From Opisthorchis felineus (Eukaryota; Platyhelminthes; Trematoda; Opisthorchiida; Opisthorchiidae), in NCBI GenBank assembly GCA_004794785.1, contig SJOL01001191.1, positions 97,112 through 161,111 on the forward strand: DNA of 64,000 bases, written 5' to 3'. Position numbers and translations under genes: made by a program. Shown one piece after another: positions 54,890-64,000 of this stretch (its first letter is position 1; every line of letters starts with the position of its first letter). The notes beneath the pieces are model-generated. The model made no database searches. It worked only from the letters and a program-made list of their open reading frames with translations, and was not told the origin of the DNA.

Positions 54890-57280
54890 TTAATAGGCTA
54901 TATTCCACAACATCTCCATTTGGATGAAAGATAGCTTTTTTTACAGCTGGCAAAACCTTAAATTACCTGTATGCCTCTCTCGTGCACCTCTTGCGGGACT
55001 ATACATTTTCTGTGTACTATCGCAATAGATATAAGCAAACAAATAGAGGGGAGCACCATACTTTTCCTGTATTGTAGCTTCAGTGACAGTGCATGATAGC
55101 GTAGTCGATTTTTCTTGGAATATTCGGGAATGAAACCCCAAAGAAATGTTGGAACTAGTTGATTACACAAAAACCTAACGGATAATATGACTTAAGCCAA
55201 ATAAGCATGAAAACGGTGGCCAAGTGAGCGGTACGTTCCAGTTGAATAACCGAATCAGCGCGAGCGATACAAATTAGGAAATCGATCGTTTGTCAAAAAA
55301 CTAGTAAAACAAATTGAATGGTGATAAGTAGAAGTAAAATCCACCGAATCCGTCACTTAGGGGAAGAGATCAAACCCTAACACCGCTGTTAATCGATATT
55401 TGGTGAAAACGAGACAAATAGTTTTTTGAAGGGAAGATACCAGGGAGTAATGAACCCTTATTTGGTGATGAACTCTCATAGGGGTGACAGATCTCTCACA
55501 GTGACAGTTATCAGTATGGGAACTCAGTTTTAGAAAGAGTCACTTTTGGGGGATTGTTCCATTCGACATATGTTAAAATCCCTTTTGCAGAAGAAAACCC
55601 AAACCGTAAAAGGACTCAAGAACAGCCTTAAAAGCAATGTCTGTAGCATGGCGGGTAATATTTTAGTCGTCTGTTGTTCTGAAAACGAGTTCGCTAGTTT
55701 AACGTTAGGCTGGCGATTGTTTTAGTCTTAAAAACTTAATTCGATATCTCTGAGCACAAAATTTGCTCTCTTCCCAGTTACTTTAGGTCGGAAGAGAGTG
55801 GTCGAGCTGAAAACCGGCGAAAGTAATCAACAAACTAGCTGTGGACTACATTCCCTTTATAGGTCCTGAATGAAAAGTTGTTGGATTTCTCCCATCTGCA
55901 TAAAGCAGGTCCACCTCTACAAAAGCAGTGGTTCGTATTTTCGTAGGTTTTGAGTTTTAACGAAAGATTTATCGGGCTGTTTTGGAGCATCGTTAGAGGT
56001 AGCGTGGTTCAAGCCGTAAGTCGCCCAAAGAGTTTTGTCAGCTAATTTCATATTTTATCCACTTCTTGTTCGTAGTTAGGCGTACAAAAGGGCCTGAATG
56101 AATGAAGTTCAACAGTAGCTTATGCGGCTTCTTACGACAGATTCAGATGCTTCGTGGAGTCGAAGAATCCGCGCAAGGATATGCATGGTTCGCCATCTTT
56201 TATGAACTACACTCCTAGGTGGTCCTTTCATTCATTCGATAAGAAATAGCAGACGAAATGGTTTTCTAGTTAGTCCGAATCAAAAACCTAAAATAGCCAC
56301 TGACAACAAATGACCAGTACGGAATTAAAGACTCGTTTTCAAGCTGAGATTGGGTTAAACTGAGACTCGAATTAACCTCCCTTTTATGGTGAGCCGCAGG
56401 TGAGCTATCGACGGATTCTCACTGATCACCCCAACTAAACATTAATCATTTTTCCAGATCAGTTGAAATTTACTTAAGTGCTGGTTACGAAATGACGTCG
56501 ACCTACTTCGCTTCATCTTGGATGTAGGTATTCCAGTGAGTTTCAGCAAGACAGCCTAAGGATTTATCGATTGCCGGTAATCGAGTAACCAGAGGAAGCT
56601 AGACATTCCACCCATGGTCACAATCTCCAATGTGGATTGAGGCAGCGTCAAGTCTTAAATATTTTAAGAACGTTTTTTTTAGAAAATTTATCAGAAGTCC
56701 TGTTCTAAAAACAATTTTGTTTTTGTATGCCGTCTCTCCAAATGTTCGTACCATCGGCACTGCATGTCCTCGGTTTGGTAATCGGTGGTTATATGTTAAT
56801 ATAGTTGGGTTGGGACCTGAGTCGCCCCATTGAATATGACTACAATTTTTCCCGCCGAGTTTTAGGCAGACGGTGAACTAATAAGTTAAGACAGTTATTT
56901 TCCTATGAATAAACTGAACGGGTGACAGGCAGGATCAAGGACACTGACTAGATGACTGGTTGCGGTATTTGACTGGGCCTCACACAAGCGTTAAAGTTAA
57001 ACCAAAAGATAAACACCCAGTCAACGGGATACTCGTATACTGTTCTTCCATTTCTTTGTAAAATGTATATGATAGCATCGGTGCGGCATCACTCTGCGTG
57101 CCAGAAAAATGCTGCCTAGGCCACTTGAACAGTAGATTAGAAGAGGTGCTGACTGACCAAGTAGATTACAACAATAGTGGTGGGAGTCCATGAATATTTG
57201 CAATTGATAGCTGACAGCCTTTTCGAGATTCAGTAGCAATACCTGCAGTCATAACACTCTAGTCTGAGCAGTCCTCTCCT
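54890..57280. other. No supported feature
   Basis: Short ORFs only (for example 56,630-56,833 plus and 57,021-57,239 minus). No tRNA-like head, LINE motif or HHR repeat block was recognised in 2.4 kb, the longest quiet stretch on this side of the window. Confidence 0.4.
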
Positions 57281-57284
57281 TGGC

Positions 57285-57500
57285 CTGGCGCATTTGTCCT
57301 AATGAGATCACACCAAAGAGAGCAACCATTGGACTCGAGTTTCACCCTTAGCAGTTCAACGGCAGTGATCATCCTTGGTAGAGCAGGGATGTGAACCACG
57401 GACGTCTGACATTCGAGGCGAAAAGGTTACCAATATCACACCAGAGCACGCTGGACGTATCTAAATTACCACACCGGAACAGGCGGTGCTCACACGTGAA
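57285..57500 (-). repeat. SINE-2 copy
   Basis: Minus strand: GTGAGCACCGCCTGTTCCGG (57,495-57,476), a TACGTCCAGCGTGCTCTGGT segment, a box-A region diverged to GTGTGATATTGGTAACC, TCAGACGTCCGTGGTTCACA (box B), then the body to about 57,290. The order matches 14,925-15,190 and 59,962-60,150. ORFs on both strands here are shadows. Confidence 0.6.
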
Positions 57501-57897
57501 CAATTTGATTGGTTTGGCTCACGGTCTAAAAGACGACCAAGCAATTGTCCTGGTTGCTCCGATCGATCGACTGATATGGCAGGACTTCTCAGCCAGGTTG
57601 AAGCCTCCTGGACAATCTTGACACTAGTTTCCGTTAGTAGAAACAAAAACGTTAATTTCATTTCGAGGCACTTTTGACAAAGGTGAAGCAATTAAGTATT
57701 CCGAAAAGCACCTCTAATTCGGAGTATATAAATATCAACCGTGTCAATCAATCTTACTTTCGGACTCTGGTGTGTAGCAAATGGGCTCACGTTTGCAAGA
57801 ATTAACTTTAACTTGCCGAGAAGGCCTAAATCAATCAAAATAAATAAAAATTGCACTTTTTTCAAAAGGGCTTGGTAAACACTCGGTAGTTTACCAG

Positions 57898-58536
57898 ATG
57901 ATTTCAGGCAACGGAGTCCTTTCTCTACTGGAACTCTATTCTGACAGCGATGTTGTCCATGATAGCTTTGAGATATTACATGATTTTCCTGTTTGCTGGG
58001 CACGATATACCTCCTATACTGGACTTAACTTTTCTCTGATCCTCAGCAAATCCGATTTTCTTCAAGCAGCTATTTTGTCCTCGTCCTCTTTTTTCATTTA
58101 CATTAGACATCTTCGGTTCTTCTCCACGACCTTTTGCCTTGAGTGTGCAACAACGATCCTGTCGTCTGTGTGGTCCTCCTTCTTCTGTGTCCATATCATA
58201 GGGCACAAAACATTCTGGTTAACATCCAAGCCATCTACAAAACTCTTTCTTTCAAATAGTACAATATGGTTTGATAATATGATGACAAATCATAAAATTC
58301 GCCTGTCTAATCTGGTCCTAAGGGCCCAAGAATTCGTTTACTCCCTTAGTCGGTCGACTGGATTCTTCCAAATTGGCTTTAATGTTTCCCAGTTTCTCCA
58401 CGACCTTGAAGAGAAACACCACGTATCGATGTCCCGTCGCTTGAATTGCTACCCAGGTGCAGCAGCCTCACCAACACTTTTTGTGGGGAAATTCGGCTTC
58501 AGTAACTATGTTGCCCAGATAGATTCACGGAACTGA
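57898..58536 (+). CDS. 212-codon ORF of unknown function
   Basis: The longest non-transposon ORF in the window. Acceptor-like CAG sequences sit just upstream and inside its start (TTTACCAG at 57,897; GATTTCAG at 57,907). The middle is Ser/Phe-rich (residues about 50-100). The last third looks globular (FDNMMTNHKIRLSNLVLRAQ, QFLHDLEEKHHVSMSRRL). The minus strand is also open over 57,976-58,206 with a Lys/Glu/Gly-rich frame, so the Ser/Phe-rich part could be its shadow. No family is recognised. The length is only marginally beyond chance. Confidence 0.3.
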   Translation: MISGNGVLSLLELYSDSDVVHDSFEILHDFPVCWARYTSYTGLNFSLILSKSDFLQAAILSSSSFFIYIRHLRFFSTTFCLECATTILSSVWSSFFCVHIIGHKTFWLTSKPSTKLFLSNSTIWFDNMMTNHKIRLSNLVLRAQEFVYSLSRSTGFFQIGFNVSQFLHDLEEKHHVSMSRRLNCYPGAAASPTLFVGKFGFSNYVAQIDSRN

Positions 58537-58671
58537 ACTCACCTCCCGCGCGCTGAAACAACAGAGTCTGTTTCAACGTCTGACATGCTCCAAGTTTAGG
58601 ACCTTTTTCGAGCGTACATCTGCTTAAAGTGGCTCCATTTTATCTGGGTAACTGTTCAGGTCTGAGATCAG

Positions 58672-58985
58672 AACATATCTTATTTGCGAATTTCATACAA
58701 CTTGGGTTCAAGTAGAAAGTCGAGGACTGTGCCTCCCTGGTGAATCCCAAAAAATGTGAAACCGGTCGTGAGTTGTTGAGGTGTTTTCAGTAAGTCGGTG
58801 AGTAGTTTCCTTCAAGACTATATACTGCGGTATCTCGAACGTCATACTAACCGAAACATGAAACAGCCTTTGTGCAGAACATTCAGTTGATGAATACCAT
58901 AAATGAGAGATTCAGTTGGGACTCAGTTGAGTTTTTTGTCAGAATCAAATTGGTGTGCAAACGAGTGTATTTCGCATTAGCCGAG
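58672..58985 (+). repeat. HHR repeat, tandem-type copy
   Basis: 3' half 58,685-58,808 (CAACTTGGGTTCAAGTAGAA, GAAACCGGTCGTGAGTTGTT). The core has decayed to CTGGTGA. It is followed by the 5' blocks of a next unit (TATACTGCGGTATCTCGAAC, GAAACATGAAACAGCCTTTG, ACATTCAGTTGATGAATACC, GTGTGCAAACGAGTGTATTT) to 58,985. With 229-668 it shows the head-to-tail junction of units. ORFs on both strands at 58,872-59,078 are shadows. Confidence 0.7.
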
Positions 58986-59961
58986 TCAACCTTTTTCTTT
59001 CTGGTGCATTCATTCATTTCGTTCCACCTGTGCTGTCTCCGTTCGTCTTCTATACACTCCAAATTCATTCACTGTTGATCAGCTCAGACCGACTGCATAT
59101 GAAGTGTTGCAACTAACAGTCTTATTTGCTTATTCTACGACTGTGTTGAATCAACATGAGGGATAGTTGACTGACGTCAATCAATCGTCGTCTCAAAGCG
59201 ACCAAGGAAGATATGAAGACTTCCCCGGCTATCCTTTTAGTTTACTTAGGCTGGCTGAATAATTTTCAGTTTTTACAAATGTAGCATAATATGCCTAAGT
59301 GCTTTTCAGAGACATACAAATCAGGGAAAAGCAGTGGAGCAAATAGAGAAAAATCCCAGTTATTTCACCAAGCCTGTTGTCTAAATGTAACAATTATCGT
59401 CGCTTCAAAAATGATTCGTGCCTTCGAGCATGACCCACACGACTGATTTGATTTTCCTTTGTGGTACAAGACGATAGATTCAGTTCAGAAGGGATTGTAC
59501 AGTACAACGACAAGGAGAAAGTTATCGCTATCTATAGTGTACGAGCATAGGCAGCCTCCGTTCGATAGCCTCACTGCCTGGGGGTAATATGGGCAGGGAG
59601 GGCGGATAAACAACGAATGAAGATAACATTTCAAACAGTCGTCTTCTTCTGCAAAGTTGCTACGCAGACTAGGATCGGTAGGTTCCTTCTGGTGTGCACT
59701 CAATTGTTGCCATGTGAGCTAGCCTGAGGAGAAGAATGAACCGTCACGTTGTTTACCAATGAACACTCGGGTTGCAGGTCATTTTTGGCCATTGTTTAGA
59801 ATGCTAGGTCCTAATATTCTGTTCTTTCTTGCAGTAAGAGCTCGGTATATAGGCAACAGAACTGAACTAAAAGTGTCCTTCCAAAAAACGAAGATGTATG
59901 ATTTCTGTGGACGGAAAGAATAACGAATGCCCATAACCTAGGCTCATTAAGAAATGCCAGC

Positions 59962-60150
59962 ATGCGCTGGTGGAGTAGTGGTAACACGCTCGCCTCGCAT
60001 GTCAGATGTCCGGAGTTCAGACCCCCGCACGGCCAAAGATATGCACTGGTGATGACCTCTAATAAGAGCGCAACCCGAATTCAGTGCTTCCTCTTTTTGG
60101 TGCGGACTAACCAGAATAATGCGCCAGGACACGAGGACGAGAGTGATGTG
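59962..60150 (+). repeat. SINE-2 copy
   Basis: TGCGCTGGTGGAGTAGTGGT at 59,964-59,983 (box A), CAGATGTCCGGAGTTCAGAC at 60,003-60,022 (box B), then GGCCAAAGATATGCACTGGT, AATAAGAGCGCAACC and TGGTGCGGACTAACCAGAAT. This agrees closely with 14,925-15,107 in reverse orientation. The 160-codon minus ORF and 100-codon plus ORF crossing it are shadows. Confidence 0.75.
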
Positions 60151-60154
60151 CACG

Positions 60155-61895
60155 TGAACGTCACAAAATATGCCGACCAGTTCAAATCGCGATTCCTTGG
60201 AATCGCAAATGTTTGCGTATTTGTGTGCTGTCAGGCCGGATGCGGATTTTTTGTCGCTGCATGAGTTACTGGTCCGAACATCAGTGCAAACGGTCAGCAA
60301 GTAAAAGTTTAATAAAAATCCGATGTTTATGGTGTCCTGATTCTCCAATGTTGACGCAAACCAGCAGTACTGTCGAATAGTCTCGGTTTTTCGACGAAAA
60401 CAGAGGTTTTCTAAGTTTTGAGAAGACATATTCGATATATACGGTCCGAAACAATGTAGGGATAGTAAGCATACAAGAGGTACTCATAGTTACCACCTGT
60501 AGAAAGTTAATGCCTATAGTTAACAGGAAGCTCTGATAAGCCCTTCAGATTAGCAGAAAGTACGTAGCGAAAAAAAAGAAACCTGAGAGCATTCCGAGGC
60601 AGTTAGTTGGACTCTCAAAGTTTGTAAAGCCTGAATTCAAGTAGATAGGACAGCAGGTGTACAATTGTTAGCGCAATCAGAAGACCTCACATGGTTACCA
60701 ACTCGGAGGCAATTATTATGGTGGGTGAACATAAAGGGTGAGTCTGAAGTATCCCAGTGCTACAGGAGACTGAAAGTGACTGTCTTCCTGATTTTGCGTC
60801 TGTGGACGAAAAGAAAATTAATGGCATGGCCAGTCGAAAGATGAAAAAGGACAGCCCACAGATTCAAGTTTACTGAACAAGTCTTGTTTAGTTTACTGTG
60901 AAAAAGAACGGAAAACAAAACAGAAGAACCATGTCGAACAACAGCCATATTCTAAGGGAGCTAAAATGTCCAACAATTGTTTTCACAGCTGAAATAGTGG
61001 GGTGAGAAAAAACGCATGGCTTTGGTGGAATATTCTGAAGTACAACCTTCTCCATGAGTTTCCAGATAGCTAACGTTTGGACGATATGCACCATGAAATT
61101 CGAGGCTAGACTGAATGCAAATCATCTTCCACATCTCGGGTAACAAAAGACTCATTCAAGACTTCAGTGGGGTGCAATACTGTCGGACGAGGCAGAACAG
61201 CTTCTGGACATAGTTTGACCAGACACGTCAATCATTTCTGTGAACTAGGAAGGGTACTGCAACTTGTGAAGGAAATCTCACCTTCGGTCGGGAGATTTTC
61301 TGCCGCAAACAGAATAGATACAATTCAGTCGTTTCAGACCAACTCCTATCTCTCATCATTTCGGCGCCCGCAAAATTGTACAGATCAGTAAAGGACGGAC
61401 CTTGATGTCTGTCAGTGGACTGTCCAGTTAGACAAACAAAGATGGTCAGCTATTGAGCCCCTATAATTACTTAACGCTTAAAGTCAATAATTCGGTCATC
61501 AGCGGGGGCTGTGTTACAGAACATAACCAGGAAATCCATACACGTTAGAAATCAGTAGAATAATCATTTATGGAGTATATATTGTGAGTTGTTGGAGAAT
61601 TCCCCGGTTGTGAGAAGTGACGGTTGAACCTAACAGGAGTTTTATGAAAAGCCTTGTTTTCTGCGCGATGCAAACGTTCGAAACTGTACGCGCCAGCCAT
61701 GATACGAGAGGTTTTTATCGTAAATATTTTTAGACCCAAACTCATTGGGTTGACGCATGTCTGTCTTCAGGTGGGTCAGAGAGTTCTGATGGGATTCATT
61801 GGGAGTGCTCAGTGATTTGTTTGGTCTATCTTCATACGGTCTTGTTTGACTGAAGCATCTGACTAGATACGGTACGGTGTCTCGTCCCAGACTTG
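60155..61895. other. No supported feature
   Basis: ORFs of 60-87 codons on both strands without recognisable motifs; no repeat family from this window is seen. Confidence 0.35.
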
Positions 61896-62064
61896 TATGG
61901 CTCAAACCGACAGTCGCGCTGGCTCATTTGTTCAGTGTGAAGGATATAATCGCCTAATGGTGTGCGTCACCAGTCCAGCGCACAGTGTTTTCCAACCCAT
62001 GAGCACGAAGCCATTTTCTAAGGGAAGGAGTAGAGAAGGACTCACTGAGGTTGTCGTAGTTACA

Positions 62065-62200
62065 AGATCATCATCATCATCGTCATCATCATCATCATCA
62101 TCAACAACCTCATCACCATCAGTGACAGCAGCACCGAAGAAGAGCACTTGTGCTTCACTGTCACGGCTGTTCCTTCCATTGGTTTTTAGCGAAAAACCCT
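62065..62200 (-). repeat. LINE-A-type 3' tail with (GAT)n
   Basis: Minus strand: GACAGTGAAGCACAAGTGCT, CTTCTTCGGTGCTGCTGTCA, CTGATGGTGATGAGG, then an interrupted (GAT)n to 62,070. Same tail as 52,652-52,740 and 62,655-62,745. No LINE coding part adjoins, so it is a short insertion or a SINE with this tail. ORFs through the repeat (poly-Ser or poly-Asp) are artefacts. Confidence 0.65.
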
Positions 62201-62654
62201 AACTATACAGGAATAATCATGTCCATACGCCAACTGGCATGTCTAGATGAATTTTCAGGTTTTCAGGCTTGGTAGAATTGACTTGCTTCCCAATTCAGAA
62301 CTCTCCGGTGTGTTGGCACACGTAACTCATTTGGAAAGTTCGTCGAGTCTGTGGTCAAGTCAAGTGGTCCCTTCCCTGAATACTCCCCTAAAATAATAAG
62401 CAATTTCATCCGGTGTAGGAAATTCTTTAAAAAAATCTAAAATGCGTGCTGTAGAGTATGCCCACCTCCGAACGCGTAAAAATGTTTTTTTTGTAAGGAG
62501 CACTCAAAGCCAGTATGAAGTGTCTTTTTCATCATTATCCAGGTTGTTCGCATCTTTCGACTGTAATCTACAACGTTCCAGTAGGACTGCAGAAACCAGC
62601 AGAGCAAAATGGGAACTTACGGCTGGTGGGTGGATAGTTAACTGGCCCGTGCAT

Positions 62655-64000
62655 AATGAGTGGAGGACAGGAAACATCATCACCATCATTATCGATAGCA
62701 TAACATCAATGTTCAAAACTGATGCTTGGCTTCTGTACAACAATAATATATTTGAAAGCCTTATTGTGAAGAAAAGAATAAAAATGGATGGGGAGGGAGT
62801 TATTCCCAGCCTACTACAATCATTCCGAGGTACCTAAAGATCCAGACATCCATTCAGACAACCTAGGTAGAAACTGAAGACAAGAAGGCCACTGACGTCG
62901 ATAAGCAGCCATAACTTAGAGCGTTTCCAAAAAGGTACACTGGTGGGCACGCGGGCCTCATACTGGAAAGTGAGTCGCACCGGAAGTACCATACTTCTCG
63001 GAAGCCGTTTCATTTCCGGCAGCCAGGTAAAAGGCTGACACCTCCCTGCTTCCGACACTCTGAACTGGAAAACAGCACTGTCTTCGGCAAACAATGGTTC
63101 GGCATGCACAATACATGGCCTGACCAACACAGCTTCTGGTGCTGGAAAGATTCTTCAGTGGAAGTACCCGTTGCACAAACGAGAACTCGATTTCTAATTG
63201 CCTCGTTACGGGTTCACTGACACCAACCCACACTAGCTCTGGTTCTGAGACGACGGCTGTCGAACACCTGAAGACGTCTCATTTCTGATGCTCGAACAGG
63301 CCAGGTCTCAGCCATACAACAAAACAGCCCGCACTATAGCTTGATACACACGTTCCTTGAGATTCATAGATACACCACTTTGACGCCATGTTTGTCTCAA
63401 ATTAGCAAACGCGACCCGAGCCTTGCAGATTCGTGCATTGACCTAGTCTGTCACACTACAATCAGAACTAATACAACTTCCGAGATACGTAAAACGCTTC
63501 ACAACTTCCAGTGCCTCAACCTGGATTGTAAGTGGCGTTTTCAGTGACTGCATGCGCTTTGGTGACGGTATGCTTTGGTCAGTTCATCCAAAAACACCGA
63601 CTTCTTCTCCTCCTCTTCGAAGACGAGAACGATGTCGTCTGCATATTCTAGATCAGCAACGTCTTCGTCAACAGTTATTTAAACACCATGATTTTGCAGA
63701 TGCTGCAGAGTTCGTCTTATTATCTCATCTATTACGAAAATAACTAGGAATGGAGAGGGTGGGCAACTCTGACAGACACAGCTTTGTGTACATAAGTTTT
63801 TTGGAAAGCTCTCCAAGTACTTTCACACGCTCGGAAGTCCGAGAATATAAAGAAATTATTATGTTCACAAACTTCCGGGGCATTCCTTATCGCGCCAATG
63901 TGTTAAGGAGAACAGGTCGGCCAACCGGGTTGAAGTTGCCTTGGAAATCTAGGAATACTCAAATTATAGGTAGTTTATACGTATAGCTGTTATGGCAATC
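62655..64000 (-). mobile_element. LINE-A copy 3: RT to 3' end, running off the window
   Basis: Enters from the right edge on the minus strand. Early palm VFLDFQGNFNPVGRP (about 63,960-63,920) and MPRKFVNIIISLYSRTSERV (about 63,880-63,825). Catalytic box LEYADDIVLVFEEEEKK with YADD intact at 63,645-63,634. Then VKRFTYLGSCISSDCSVTD (about 63,510-63,450) and LKERVYQAIVRAVLLYG (about 63,355-63,305). The C-terminal block is near 63,090-62,880. The 3' UTR TTGTACAGAAGCCAAGCATC (62,741-62,722) and GATAATGATGGTGATGATG (62,694-62,676) follow. Frameshifts and stops make it inactive. The 5' half lies beyond 64,000. Confidence 0.8.

Noticed and set aside
59947..60429. 160-codon minus-strand ORF
   Set aside because: It runs straight through the SINE-2 copy and its tRNA-like head. 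The frame is open by chance and the peptide shows no motif.
61897..62202. Poly-Ser and poly-Asp ORFs
   Set aside because: Translation of the (ATC)n/(GAT)n tail of a LINE-type 3' end.
1..64000. Bacterial or phage features, CRISPR arrays, operons
   Set aside because: No long contiguous coding regions, no Shine-Dalgarno-led ORF chains and no regularly spaced direct repeats; repeat content is eukaryotic.

Overview
The window reads as eukaryotic, and most likely as a flatworm (digenean trematode) genome. There are no operons, ribosome binding sites or closely packed ORFs. Moderate-GC DNA is filled with decayed retroelements: R2-like, LINE, Penelope-like and Ty3/Gypsy fragments. These sit among tRNA-derived SINEs and one very abundant short repeat. 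The SINE and hammerhead-repeat mix resembles what is known from trematodes, but the species assignment is inference. No complete host gene could be recognised.

Layout. 0-0.7 kb: a SINE-1 copy and two tandem copies of the abundant repeat (here called the HHR repeat). 3.8-6.2 kb: a nest with a Ty3/Gypsy pol relic (+), a head-to-head pair of HHR repeats, and a Penelope-like RT fragment (-). 6.2-12.2 kb: mostly featureless, with three open patches on the minus strand that could be exons. 12.2-19.1 kb: HHR repeats and SINE-1/2/3 copies. 19-30 kb: sparse, with one SINE-3, a candidate exon and an AATAC-type microsatellite. 30.5-34.6 kb: a second nest with a Penelope-like fragment (-), a frame-broken R2-like element (+) with N-terminal zinc finger, RT and C-terminal endonuclease remnants, and an HHR repeat. 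36.6-38.1 kb: a degraded LINE (LINE-A, -). 38.3-50 kb: HHR repeats, SINEs, a CR1-like RT fragment and a few exon-like ORFs around 42.8-44.5 kb. 51.6-53.0 kb: a SINE whose 3' tail matches LINE-A, beside a LINE-A 3' end. 54-60 kb: a small inverted-repeat element, SINE-2 copies and one 212-codon ORF of unknown meaning. 62.0-64.0 kb: a lone LINE-A-type 3' tail, then a LINE-A copy that runs off the right edge.

The most interesting signal is the HHR repeat. It occurs about twenty times in both orientations and is often arranged as tail-out palindromes. One strand carries the hammerhead ribozyme core: CUGAUGA, a 4-bp stem II, GAAA, a short stem III hairpin and a GUC cleavage triplet. It also has flanking arms that can pair as an extended stem I. 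Three copies keep all core elements. A second theme is a 3' tail ending in (GAT)n that is shared by LINE-A copies and a tRNA-headed SINE, which suggests that the LINE mobilises the SINE. All family names (HHR repeat, SINE-1 to -4, LINE-A) are working labels for this window.
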